A DNA stretch of 64,000 bases from Geosiphon pyriformis (Eukaryota; Glomeromycota; Glomeromycetes; Archaeosporales; Geosiphonaceae). The stretch covers positions 60,984-124,983 of the forward strand of contig JAAOMT010000200.1 in assembly GCA_016748015.1 (NCBI GenBank). The letters run 5' to 3'. Every line of letters begins with the position of its first letter. The stretch's first letter is position 1. Positions 12,370 through 24,534 of the stretch are shown piece after piece. The position numbers were made by a program, and so were the translations under genes. The notes under the pieces were generated by a model. It did no database searches. It was not told the origin of the DNA and was given only the letters and a program-made list of their open reading frames with translations.

Positions 12370-13737
12370 ACACAGGTGAAGAATTTCGCATAATTTGCTG
12401 ATGATCCTTTTGCGAGGACATCAGGATATAAATTCTAAAATCTGCTTTTTTCTACAATATTTGCATCTGAATAGAAATGTCTTTTTCTTTATCAACCTCT
12501 CTATTCACAAATTAAATTTTAATAATTCTCAAATAGACATAGACCTAGACTTAGACTTAATTTTAATTGTAGATAATAATTCATAATGATGTCGAACAAA
12601 CTTAGCGGTTAGGCATGACATCTAATATTCGATCGCCTTTAATACATACTTGGGTGGTTTCATCAAAATCCGGACTTGGGATCCCTCCCAAATTCGGTAA
12701 AATTATTTATGACAGAATTTGAGGAAGCTGTATAATATATTGATATTATACACTCACAACAACTTGTATGTTATAACGGATAATATGGCGTTTTTGTTTG
12801 AAAAACTTCGCAAGAAAACCCAACACACATTGTCAGATTGGTTGGGTACTTACTAAAGACAAAATGTGGTGCAAATGAGCAAAAATTTTACTAAAACACC
12901 TTATCGCTTATTTGTTGGTGTGTGCTTTTCATAACGGATATGATTAATCAGGCATGATCTGTAATATCAATACAACAGGCTGGATTTTATGAGAGTCAGT
13001 TTGCAACATTCTTTAGAAGATATACTGTGCTTTTGATCTTTTTATTTTTTAAATGTGGCAAAAAGATTTTCCAAACTAAAAAACAGAACCAAGATTTGGT
13101 AAAGAAAAAGAAATCGTTCGCTTTTCTGATTGCCAAGGTTTGTATTGAACAAAAGAAGAAATCTGAGTTGCGTTACTACGGTTACTCTAAGTAGAGTGTG
13201 AGAGGCAGGTAGTGCCATCATATACCAATGTTTTTTGCGGTGGTGGGGAAATTTTGTAGGTTCGTACGCGGTATGTTAAATTTAATATAAAAAAAAAACA
13301 ATTGTGATCTTGGTAAGGTCTTGTAAAATCCTTGGAATACTCCAGCTAGAAACCAATTATAATACAATGAGCAGTAATAAAAAAGGAAAGGGATATGGAC
13401 GATTCAAAGGAACTGTACCAAGACAGATAATGTTGCTAATGCTTTGGAGAGATGAGATGAATGGAAGCAACTTTTGGGCTAGGATAAAAGAATGGATATA
13501 AATAAGTAGTTCCAATTAATTGAGAATCAAATTTGGCCCGCAAAAAAGATGCGTGTCAAAAAAATGAGGGAGAGGAGGTTTGAAGAAAAATACAAAAACA
13601 GAATGGACATTTTTTTCTGTACAAAATAATTATATATCAACTTGAAGTAAAAGAAAGGGATTAGTAAGCGGCTGCCGTGAGATTGAATGCCGGAATTGCT
13701 GATGGGAGTAAATGAAGGATAAGTCAGAAAAGTTTTA
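12370..13737. other. Intergenic region between convergent genes
   Basis: This lies between two genes that point towards each other, so it should hold both 3' ends. It has mixed AT-rich sequence and no conserved reading frame. Short ORFs here lack any recognisable domain. Confidence 0.5.
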
Positions 13738-14979
13738 TTAGGGACATGTTAAAATTCGAAATCGATCAAGTACTGATTTATGGTATTTCGGCATACCAGC
13801 GTATTCCTTGTATTCAGGGCTCAATGGACCTGAGCCAAAAGCATAAATTACATTGTTGTCATTGCCATCTACAGAAAATGATTAAAAGGTTAGTTAATTT
13901 TTTGAAAAATAAAATTTTAAAATACATCAAAAAAGACCCAACTCACTTTGATCGCGCAATGTTGGCAGATCGAGATTAATACACCAATGACCATCGACAA
14001 CAAACTTGAATTGGTGTTGCTTCGTTCCATCAATTGGAACTACAGCGACAAAGTATCCAGAGACTGGCTCTTTATGCATTTTGTGGGTCGCTATTACAAT
14101 TTCATTTGATTAGTTGAAGAAATTAATATCATAATATCTAATCATGAAATAATAGTCACGTGAATAAATCTCAATACCTTGCCAGTTGTCAAAATCACCG
14201 GTGATAAAGACTTCATGACCGCCATGTTTCCAATCGAATTGAATTGGAGTAAAAGTGGAAGAACTATTTTTATGTATATACTCATGGGATGTTTTCATCT
14301 CAAGTGGAGCCAATTGAGCAACTCTTTCTCTACGATCGAGTCCTTTTACTGTTTCTATTGGTTTAATTTCCGGTTCGGAAACAAGTTGGGAAGGAATTGA
14401 TTCGTCTTTCTTATTCTGTACCGGATCTTGGGTAGTTTTTAGCGTTATCGAGGTTGTCTTTTCTGAGTCAGAGATTTCCGATATGTTGCTTTCAATCACC
14501 GGTTCCTCTTTTTTGACCTCAATTGTTACAGGCACGGTTTCATCGGATTTTTTGGAATCGACTACACTTACCGTCTCCGTTGTAATTTTTAATTCTGGAT
14601 TTTGATCGATTTTATCTGGTTTCAATTCGGTCAATGTTCCAGTGATAATTTTTTCTTCGGCTTTTCTAGTCGGTTTAGAGACCACGGAAGACTTTAGGTC
14701 TCTTGTTAATTCCCCCGAAATATTGTTCGTACCAGTGGTGGTCGATTTAATGGTGATATTTTGGCGGGCAGGCTTTGTAGCACGAGCCGGAGCTTGAGTT
14801 ATGGCTTTCATGTCGGTAGGTGTAGTTTTTCGTACCGTTACCTTAACGTCGGTCACTCTCACATCTTCCCCTTTCAGTATATAGAGAATCTGTAATAAGA
14901 GAGCCAATACTAATTGTAAGACGAGGGTAAGACATTTATCGACCCAGAAACTTGGGGAAAGGATTTTTGGAAGAACCAT
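13738..14979 (-). CDS. CBM48 (AMPK-beta type glycogen-binding) domain protein, Mdg1/Crp1-like
   Basis: Three exons (14178-14979, 13947-14090, 13738-13868) join in frame to 358 residues. Residues about 18-37 form one hydrophobic helix (LTLVLQLVLALLLQILYIL), likely a membrane anchor or signal-anchor. A long Thr/Ser/Lys/Glu-rich, probably disordered, region follows. The C-terminal third (about 250-345) is a CBM48/AMPK1-CBM fold: PIQFDWKHGGHEVFITGDFDNW, then GYFVAVVPIDG, QHQFKFVVDGHWCINLD and NDNNVIYAF. The Trp and Lys/Asn positions typical of glycogen contact are present. Known relatives are the beta subunit of AMPK/SNF1 and yeast Mdg1/Crp1. The kinase-interaction C-terminus of a true beta subunit is absent, so an Mdg1/Crp1-like protein is the better call. 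The ligand is inferred. Confidence 0.85.
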
Positions 14980-15235
14980 GTTTTCGGGATAACCGAGTAA
15001 TAAACAAGTTTAAATGTTTGAGCGAGTGGCAATGAATGAACTAAGAAATGAGGTTGGAAGCCTTTTAGACAAAAGATTGCGATTGATGAGAATCTAAAGT
15101 TATAGAATTTGCCTGCTTGACGAGCCTGCTAGGCAAACATACGAGAGAGAATTAGAATTTTGGGTAAAAATTAATTTTGCGGGCTGCGAATTTAGACTTC
15201 TTTTTATGTATGAATGTGTGTGTGAGAAACGCGGT

Positions 15236-15296
15236 GGGGAGGGGGGGGGTATGATATATTGGTAAGTGTTAAGTTTTTTTTTGGGGGTGGGGGGTG
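15236..15296 (+). other. G-rich tract with quadruplex potential
   Basis: Two G-rich blocks (15236-15249, GGGGA then a run of nine G; and about 15282-15296, GGGGGTGGGGGG) lie about 260-320 bp upstream of the CBM48 start, on the strand opposite to the gene. The runs meet the usual four-tract rule for a G-quadruplex. This is notable in such AT-rich surroundings, though no function is shown. Confidence 0.45.
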
Positions 15297-16825
15297 TGCT
15301 ACGACGATGATGATACTTGAAATGACTGGTATTACTACAAAAGGTTTTTGTGTAAAACCTAGGGGAAATAATTAACCTTAACAGATTTGTACGCTTGTAT
15401 CTTTCAATGATTAATAAAAAAATAAAATAAGTTTAAAATTGATAAATAATTTTTTAGAGTGGAAAGTTGAAATAAAAAAAGAAGTTAATCGAAATCTAAC
15501 AACTGACGAAGTCACTGTTTTTCCCAAACAAAAAATTTTCATATCGCAATATCTTGCTTTCCTTTTTCATTTAAATTTATTCCAAACATACACAAAAAAA
15601 AATATGCACTAAAAAAACCATAGAAATTTTTGGTGGTCATTATTTTTTTAACGATGAAAAGTGAGAATTTGGCGTACCAAAAATTATATTGATCATGATG
15701 TACAAAACGTGAAAGGGAAAAAAACAAAAATGGGGGGGGGGGAAAATTTTGAAAAAAAAATATTCGGAATACTTTATGCTGCAACAATTGAGAGATATAA
15801 TATGATCTCTCAAACAGTTGATACTTTTTAGCAACTTTTCTTGTTGATTCCTGTAAGGTTCGAAAGCCCAATCATGCAATTTAAGCATCACTGCAACCTT
15901 CATTCCGTTCCAAGCTGCAGTTCAATTGGATAATAAAAAGCTTTACTTAGTTTATAAACAGTTCAAGAAAAAAAGGGGCGCCACTAAAAAAAATATGAAT
16001 GATTTAAATTGATAACTGAAAGAATCATTTTCCAAACATCGCGTCTTCTCATTTTAATCAACGCGTCAAATTTCTCATGATTGAAGCCAGGAGATTATAG
16101 GGAAAGGCGCGTAGAAAATGGCTTAATTTACTCACACTCCTAAACATCTGCAAGTAGATATTAAAGATAACAATATCAAAGGCCAAATTGCTTAATATAG
16201 GGGGTCCCCAATGCACAGTATCACTTGTATCAGGTAATCTAAAGTGCCGCTCGGGGAATAATATATAATTTCTCAGGAAGAAATTTTTTTTTTGGGTTAT
16301 GATCGCTGTAATTGAAACAGACTAATAAGTGACCCAATGTGGCTACACGTTACAAAAAAAAAGGTAATGGAAACAGTATAAAAAACCTTAAATCATCCCA
16401 CTGCGATGATGAAAAGTTTGGCAGGTATTTTTTTTTTTGGCTTGAAAATTTATTTTCATAATATTGTGAGTAATAACATGTATAGAGAATAATTTTTTAT
16501 CAAATGTTCAAGCCAAAATTCCAAAATTAGAAAACTTTCGTTACCGATAACATTGGTGATAATACCTTTAGAAGGACCAATGGCTTTTGGGATAGTATCA
16601 ACACTTCAAAAAGTGGCGTTTTTTGTTGCGCATGAATTCGACAGCTTGCCCGTTTTCAAATAGGACAAAAAGACGATGATATTTTTTTTTTTTAAGAATA
16701 AAGCAGATAATAGCAAATCTTCTTTAATCTCTCATCCTCGATAAAGTTGGTGGGGAAACACTTTTGAATTTATCAAAGTGTCAAAATAAGTTAATTCAAA
16801 AAGAAAACGTATGATCAATTAACTG

Positions 16826-16865
16826 GTGATGATGATGATGATGACAATGATGATGATGATGATGA
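16826..16865. repeat. (GAT)n microsatellite
   Basis: GAT repeats interrupted once by GACA, within gene-free DNA. Confidence 0.9.
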
Positions 16866-17098
16866 GTATGAACGGAAAAGAAATTAATAAAGTTGATGGA
16901 TAATTTTCCCACAACACTCTTCAGGTTAAAGAAAGATCAGCAGATTGTGTGAATTACATTAATAATTTATGATCACCATACTTAAATTAAATGATTAAAT
17001 GATTTCATAAGCTAACTTGATCAAAAAAAAATAGCATTAACGAAAGAAAATAGCTAATTTCTAATAAAATCGAGTTTTATAGGTTTTCGATTGATTAA

Positions 17099-17099
<1 letters not shown>

Positions 17100-17151
<52 letters not shown>
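17100..17151. repeat. (TTA)n microsatellite
   Basis: About 17 uninterrupted TTA units, useful as a polymorphic marker. Confidence 0.95.
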
Positions 17152-19368
17152 GTTAATAGCAAATGTATAATGTAAACTATAAAAGGTTACTTATCAACTT
17201 TAAATTGTGTTAAGATTTCTCAAGATAATATATTGGTAAAAAGGCGATTGTGGTAAAATTAATAATTTGTGATATTTTATTCAAAGTGAGAAAATATCAT
17301 ATTTTCAGGTATCTTTATTCTCGCACTAGAATTTATTTTTTATCAACTTTGCCATAATACTCTGTTTTATTTTTTATTTTTTAAAAAAAACTTTTGTATT
17401 TTTTACACCTAATCTTTAATGAAGTGAAGTGAATTGAATTGAAATTATTATAAAATTATTTCAAGTATTTTTTTTTCAATTAATAAAAATATGACATTTT
17501 GAAAATTATAAAATAAATTTTGAATTTTTTAATAAAAAATATATATATTTATATATTGGTTAAGAAAATTCTGGTTTTTTTGCTTTTTCCTATAGATGTC
17601 AAACATAATAATATAATTCCAAAAAATTAATATTCTTAAGATTTCTACTTTGATTCCAGCAAATCAAAAACAAAAAAAATTGAATATGTTTCACAAGTTT
17701 CGATTTAACTTTTTTTTTGACGACTTTATTTACGGAGTCTTAAAATTATGTAAAAAAAAAAAAGAAAAAAAAGAAAAAAAAAAAACGGACAATAGTCTAC
17801 GACAACAGTCTTTCAAGATTTTAATATTGATGCAGTTTTATTTTGGTTCCCTTCTGTCGGAAAGATTTTTTTTAAAAGATAATGTAAGTCTCTCATACGT
17901 CGCCAATCGTGTCTTGTCATACATATACAGGTTCTAGTAAACAAATATTATTTGTTTGTTGATTCCAAGAATGTAAAATAGATCAATGACACTCTAATTT
18001 CATTATTTTGATCCCAACCTTTTAACAGTGTAACTCTGTTTTTTTAAACAAATAATAATTTTTTACCCCGCAAAAAAAAATTTTTTTAAAAAAATTAAAA
18101 AATCTTGTTAAAAATATTTAAAAATTGTCATCGGCTGTAACTTGTTCTTCTAAAGATTTGAAATTAAAGTTTTTTCTCAAAGAGATCTATTTTTAAATGA
18201 TTTTTTTTGGTTTAACTAATAGGTAATTGCAAAATAATTTTTTTTTAAATCAATGATTTCATCTTTTATAAAACTTAAATGAAAAAAAAAAATCCCAAAA
18301 ATCGAGACTGCCTTAATGGTTTAAAAAAAGGTTGTTCATTTGATATGAAATTAATACATCCGTAATATATAAATTTTACAAATCTCATTTTAGGGATGAA
18401 AACGAACACACTATCTTTAACACATCAAGTTAGTTCGTCCAATAAACCCTGAATTCTTAAAAAATAGCAGATTTGAAAAAATAGGGAGGCATTGAAAATT
18501 TAAAAAAAAAAATTTATAAAATAAAAATATTGGTGAGATACCTCCATCAGATAATACACAACAAACAGGCTAAGATATCGTGCACATTTTCAGAATATAC
18601 CGATCTCTGGTAATTAATCGCGAAAAAAATTTTAAATTCATTCTTTTATAAAATTGTTTTTAAAAATAATATATTTCTGAAACTCTCTCTCTCTCACATG
18701 ATCAAAATTATCTAATTTATTCCAGACAACACTATTTCAAAAATGGTATAGAGTTTTGTTTAAGATAGCTTTTTTATATCAGATTGCATCACCATTTTTT
18801 AGTGTTACCTGTGATATGATTAAAGGAAATTTGGCTTGATTGTTGATTATGGTCGAACCCTATACTATTCGATAATCTCATTTGGGATCATAACATACTA
18901 ATCTTATTTTTTTGTTTCTTGATTTTGTATAAAGAAAATTCTATCTTTAATTTGAATATACAGATCTGGTAACAACCAATTTTGTATTTAAAGTATGCCT
19001 ATTTTCGTGAAATATTTATATTTTTGAATCGAGCTCAAGAATGTTCCGCTCTGAACATCTATATTGACAGTTGAATTTTATTTACCATTATTCGGTTCAT
19101 CATTATTTTCATAAATTAATCAAAATAGAATAATCTCATCATTTGGGTTGATGAAATTCCCATAGTCCTAAAATTAGAGAAATCTAAATCTCAGACTGAT
19201 GGTCACTTTATAATTTCTTTTATTTTTGTAAATTGTAATCATGAAAGTGACCTTCATAGGTTACGAAATTTCAATAAAACGAAACTTTCTAAGAAAATAA
19301 AAGGGTGATCAAATCAAAGAGATGATATAATTTTTTTCATTTGTCCATTCACACAGTAGCGGTTAAAA

Positions 19369-21208
19369 TTACTGTGACGGACGCGGAAGAATTGCTTGAA
19401 ACGATCTCGCGGTGAAATTTGAAATATATTCATGGTAAATTTCAGACCCTTTGGAAAGTGTGACATCGAATTGATCATTTGATGACGAATAGGAGACACA
19501 ATTTACACCAGGTAAGTCCAAATCTAGTGAATCACTTGTGGGTACTTCATTCATTCTATTTGCAGAATGAGAAAGAGATTTCCTTTTGGATGTTACCGAA
19601 CTCTTCTTATTTGGGTTTGAACCTCCTATGGCCATCTTTGCTTCATGAGCTTTGTTCAGGTGATATCGTAAGCCATTAGAATTCTTGTAACTCTTTTTGC
19701 AACCAGGATAGGTACATTTATGTGGCTTAGAGGCTGCTTCAGAGTTAACTTCCTCAGAACCATTGTTTGGATGGCCAGAACTTCCTTTTGCGTAATTGAT
19801 ATGATACACCAATCCATTAATATTTTTATATCTTTTATTACATCCAGGGATCGCGCATTGAAAAGGTTGATCAATATCGTTTAAGGTCGGATGCGCCCTC
19901 TTCATATGGTAGTATAATACATCCGAATTAGGAGAATTGTAGACACATCCTGATATACCACATCCGTAAGGTTTTTTCGTGGAAACGTTATCCGGACGAA
20001 TCCCCATTGGTGTTTTAACGGGAGAATGGGCATTTGAGAGGAGAGAATTAGTTGAAGTTTCAATTAATTCTAAATTTCGTGGCTGATTCTCCGAAATTGG
20101 TAAACTTGGAGATAATAATGAAGCAATGCTTGGATCACTAGATGCCGTAGATGTTGTTGCCAAGTTGTCCTCCATGAGAGTTCCTGAATAGACTTCTTCT
20201 AGCGACCCTGTAGTTCTCAATGAACCCTCTATTATTGGAGACATTGTAGGGATTGGAAGAATCGTTTCTTCTAAAATATTTGGGGTTGTGATGCTTGAAT
20301 CTGAAAATGGTGATATTTCTTCTTCCAAATGCATCAAGCTGGTTGTTGAAATATTTAAAGATGTTTCGTTGGCTGTCATTAGTATGGTTTCATTGGGATT
20401 ATCAATCGTCATTGATTCCGTTCTTTTTTGTAAGTTTCTCTGAATTTTTCTCCATCTATTACGACAATGTAATCCAGGACGGCCAGGAAAAAAGCCTGCA
20501 ATCTGTTGCCATTGACTGCCATACTCTGCATATTTCTTTTCTAACAATTCATCCTCTTGTTGAGTCCAATGCTGTTTTAAAATCTCTGGATTTAGACTTT
20601 CTCGCCAGCGCTTCGCACATTGATCATCGGTTCTGCCAGGTATAGTTTCAGCAATTTTGCTCCATTTTCCTTGATATTGTGCATAACCTGCTCTCAGCAA
20701 GTCGTCTTCTTCTGTAGTCCAAGGACCTTTTCTTAAACTTGGATCAAGAGAGTGAAACCATCTCTTTCTACAATTTTTATTTGTTCGTCCAGGCACACAA
20801 GCAGCTATTTTTGACCATTTCTCACTCTTTTCACCATAGATTTGAACAGCAAGACGAAGTAAATTATCTTCCTCGCTTGTCCAAGGACTCCTATCGTTTC
20901 TCTGTTTTAAAGATTTTGTTGTTGCAGTAGAAGGAAGATTCAAAGGGGGAAGAGTATTGGCAAGGTTAGTGGCCGGCTGATTTGAGACAAGATCAGTTGG
21001 ATAGGAAAAAATATTGGTTGTTGGTGGAGGGAGACGAAGCGGCCCCAGCCCTTCCTGTTGTGGTGAAGAAGCATTATTACTAGAATACTATAATATCAAG
21101 AGTTGAAAAAAATATCATTTTTAATAAATAACTCTTAAAAAGAATGAAAGCTCTGCCAATAAATATCTCAAAAGAAATACTTCAAAGGGAAGTTTCGCAA
21201 CCTACCAT
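19369..21208 (-). CDS. Three-repeat Myb protein with three C2H2 zinc fingers
   Basis: This is a probable nuclear DNA-binding regulator. The main exon is 19369-21087. The frame is open from the AG at 21088-21089, and the only upstream ATG that fits (21206-21208) touches a GTAGGT donor, so the start codon is its own coding exon followed by a 118-bp intron; total 573 residues. Three Myb repeats lie at about 67-116, 119-168 and 171-221. Each has regularly spaced Trp (SPWTSEEDNLL..KWSKIA..GRTNKNCRKRW and equivalents). Three C2H2 fingers of the C-x4-C-x12-15-H type follow at about 373-399, 410-435 and 455-481 (CAIPGC..., CTYPGC...SNGLRYHLNKAH), resembling Sfp1/JAZF1-type fingers. The linker is Ser/Thr-rich. 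The repeats resemble fungal Bas1-like Myb proteins. The target genes are unknown. Confidence 0.9.
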
Positions 21209-22219
21209 TGAAATTGGTGGGATTTTTTTAGTCCCTAAACGATAAGAATTCTACACGGACTCTACACGGAGAAGGTAAACCCCAAAAAAATTTTGGAAAT
21301 CGGAGGTATGATATTAGTTAGTGGTATAATTCCAAAATTAGTTATGATTCACGAATCGGAGATATCACAAGACGGTCAAGGCTCAAAGGCTAGACTCGCC
21401 TCAGGGACTCACTAAAGATTTGGACGCCAATTGACCATTTTTGGAAAGGTTTTAAAGAAAAGCAATTGCAAGTTGTGAAAGTGGCATGTCGTGAGAGTAT
21501 GGCGATTTCTACGAAGTTGTGTTTAATTCCCAGGGTGTTTGGACGGCTAAAAAATGATACTAATTATAAAAAACTCTCTTCCCTTATTACTTTAGAAAGT
21601 TGGTCAAAGAAATTAATGTTATTCACCATAGTTTGATTTTTACTATGTATTCATTTTATCATGATTTACTTATAGAAAAAAATTATAACTTCGCCACAAT
21701 ATCGTAATTCGCCAAAATATCCCCTTTTACCTTTTATTTTGCAATTTTTTAGTTAAAATTACAAACAGAACGATAATAATAATTTATTTAGTTATATTTT
21801 GTAAGTCTAAAATAATTTTTCCATTTTAATTTAAATATTATGATATAACAATATTATTTTAATGATTTTATTTTTATACAATATCAAATTTTTGTAATAT
21901 ATTTAATAAAGTTATAATTTTATGAATAATTGTAAAAAAATATTTTAAAGTTTCAATATTTTCAAGTTATGTAATTAACTTTGCAATGGTTTCTTTGAAC
22001 AGGAAATTATAATATAAATTTAAACATAACTTTATTTTATAATAACAGTTAAACTGTTTTTTATTTTGAGCTTTTCCTGATAATGCAATTTTAAAACGTA
22101 AATCAATTTCGTAATTAACATCTGGGCCTTTTGAACATTTAGTATAGTTATTACTTCATTATGGGTTAAACACAACTTAAACTTTCAATCCAAGCTTTAC
22201 AATCACTCACCCTAGATGC
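21209..22219. other. Intergenic region upstream of the Myb gene
   Basis: This should include the Myb promoter and 5' leader (nearest the gene) and the 3' end of the MBIP-like gene. AT content rises towards 21.7-22.0 kb. No further gene was recognised. Confidence 0.5.
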
Positions 22220-23840
22220 CTAAATGTTAGTAACAAAAGAGCTTTTTGCTTTAACCTGTTCTAATTGTTGAATGATGGAACGTGTCAAGGAGGAATTTGC
22301 CCTTCCTTTAAGTTGCATAGAAGAAAGACCAGATTTGCTATCAGATTGTTGCTTGATTATCTCTAGCTTAGATGTACTTTTGGCATCAGACTTTGAAGAT
22401 GATGAAATTAAAGCCGCTGAGAGTGATGAATTTCCAGATGTTAATTTATCAGAAGGATTATTTTCCAAATATGAAGTTTTATAATTTTCATCAAAAACAA
22501 TGGTAGTTACTGGAGGCGAAAGTGGACCCTATGCAGAAAGTAGATTAATTTTGAATGTTATTTCCTTATTTAACATTATGATCTGTGAGAAATACCTGAC
22601 GGTTTGGTTGATTAAAATGTAATGCAGCCCAAGGAGGATAATCCCGTTCTAATTCCATAATTTTATCTTCCAACACGCGTAAACGTTCATATACATTTAA
22701 GGGAATCGGAGAAACTGAAAAAGTATCAATTGTAAAATTTGTATAGAGAGGATTCCAAAACCAAACATTAGTATCAAAATGAACTTGCTAATTCTTAGAT
22801 TCAAGTGATCTTGTATGTTCGACAATCTTTCTTCTACACCGATTGGTAAATCTGAAATATTTTGATTGGAATCTACTGAATTTGCATAATTTTGTTGACA
22901 GGACAAATTAAACGTTGAACGAGCCAAAGGACCATCCTCGTTATTTACAATTTCAAGTTTCATTTGGATATTTCTATTTATCTCTGCGGCTTCAGTACGT
23001 GCACACGATGATGCTAAAATCCCAATGTAAAATTAGACAAAAGGTGTGAAAATGGAGATAAAATCAATCTTCCTTACATTCATTATCATTCGGATCCTGA
23101 GATTTTCGTAAGAATTCGGCACGGTTGCTATTGTTTATTTCAGATTTCTTGAATTGTGCGAATTCTTCAATTCTTTGTACAATCTAGCCGGAAATTAAAA
23201 TAGTTAAATCTTGAAAGGGATATTTGCAAGTGCAGATAAGAATCTTTGTGTCAACTAACCTCAGAGTGTGTCGCTCGGATTTGTACCTGCTGTGCGTCAA
23301 TTCTTTCTATTCTTTTCACTGGCTTATCCCCCTCTTCTATAAATTTTCGAGTTGGTAGATTAAATAAATTACTTTCAATTCCAGATTAATACAAATATAA
23401 ATGCAAAAAGAAGAAAAGCCAAACCAATTTCTTTTTTCCTTTTTCCGATAATCTTTGAAGGTTCCGAGGCTGTTGAATCGGCTTCCGCAATTTTCGATTT
23501 CCAGAACTTTGGAGATAATAAAGAAATAGATATGGTATCACAATGAAAACTCACATTATGAAATTAGAAATCCCATACATCGAATCCTTGCAAAAGCCAA
23601 TCGATATACTTTGGCATTTCTTCTTCCTTTCTTGAAGGAAACGCTATCATTTCTGTCCTTAAGGCCCTGGAGGTTTCAGCTAATCCAATCTAAATAAAGT
23701 GATAAGTTTCATATTTAAATAAAAAAATAACTAATATGAAGTTGATTATGAAAAGAACTCTTAATCACCTTGAGCAAAAATTCGTCAAGGATTTCAGGCC
23801 ATTCCTTCAACAGCACTCGACGATTTTGTTCTGATTGCAT
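22220..23840 (-). CDS. MAP3K12-binding inhibitory protein 1 (MBIP1)-like
   Basis: The start MQSEQNRRVLLKEWPEIL (ATG at 23838-23840) and the stop at 22220-22222 frame a gene of about eight short exons. Readable segments, all on the minus strand, are: IGLAETSRALRTEMIAFPSR (about 23640-23690), KKEIG region (about 23440), EGDKPVKRIERIDAQQVQIR (about 23270-23340), IVQRIEEFAQFKKSEINNSN (about 23100-23190), a 22800-23000 exon, and VYERLRVLEDKIMELERDYP with PPWAALHFNQPNR (about 22600-22715). The last two segments match the conserved C-terminal region of MBIP proteins, which in animals belong to the ATAC histone acetyltransferase complex. The RLxxLExxIxELE heptads suggest a coiled coil. The final exon is Ser-rich. 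Exon borders in the middle are approximate. Function in fungi is inferred from the family. Confidence 0.7.
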
Positions 23841-24534
23841 TATTGACTCTGGTTCGGGAGCCAATATTTTGTTATAAGGTAAAAAGGAGCCAAGGATAAT
23901 TGGCTATCGGTGTGGCTGACTATTGTGGAATATGTTTTTCCCACAAGGCTTTTTTTATCAGCCTCTTTGGTTAACAACCAAGGTGTATAACACAAATTTT
24001 ATTTCTTACATTAAATGTGAATTATGTTAAATGTAAATATTTTTAATAATAAATGATATAATAATGATTAATTATTACTTAAAACATAAAATTATAAAAC
24101 TGTTTTTTTAATTAAAATTAAATATACAAAAAATAAAACTTTATAAATAAAATTTTATATTTATTTATATTTTTATATAAACTTTAATATTAATATAATA
24201 CATAATTATAATTTATGAAATACATATTTAATATTATAAACTGTTTGTTCTTATTTTAATTGTAAATGTAATTAGCGTTATATTTCAATTTTGAAAATTT
24301 TATTAAGAAAAATTAATATTTTTAAAAAAAAATTTAATTAAAAATACAATTTATTAATTTTACTAACAAAAAAATTTTTAAAAAAAATTTAATAATACCA
24401 ATTATATTTTTGTTTAAAAAAACACATTAGCCATTTTTTAATAATATACAACTGTTAAAAAAATATCCATGCACGTGTATGGTACCCAAAAGATCCATAT
24501 CTGGATATCGAAAAGATTTATGACAGTGAGAGTC
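23841..24534. promoter_or_regulatory. Divergent spacer between MBIP-like gene and X-Pro aminopeptidase
   Basis: About 0.7 kb separates two divergently transcribed genes and should hold both promoters. It is extremely AT-rich at 24000-24450 (long A and T runs). A short more mixed stretch at 24470-24534 with TATGGTACC precedes the aminopeptidase ATG. I see no certain motif. Confidence 0.5.

Larger units (their letters stand above)
14980..19368. other. 4.4-kb gene-free region with simple repeats
   Basis: Between the CBM48 gene and the Myb gene lies AT-rich DNA with many homopolymer runs, a (GAT)n tract at 16826-16865, a (TTA)n tract of about 52 bp at 17100-17151, and a CT repeat at about 18684-18696. 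The first few hundred bases should contain the CBM48 promoter. Reading frames at 15539-15903 and 17650-17937 are low-complexity and show no domain. I see no tRNA, rRNA or transposon protein here. Confidence 0.6.

Noticed and set aside
15858-15870. GGTTCGAAAGCCC resembling a tRNA B box
   Set aside because: No matching A box, acceptor stem or cloverleaf could be built around it.
15539-17937. ORFs at 15539-15903 and 17650-17937
   Set aside because: Low-complexity Phe/Lys-rich translations of homopolymer runs; no splice partners or domains.
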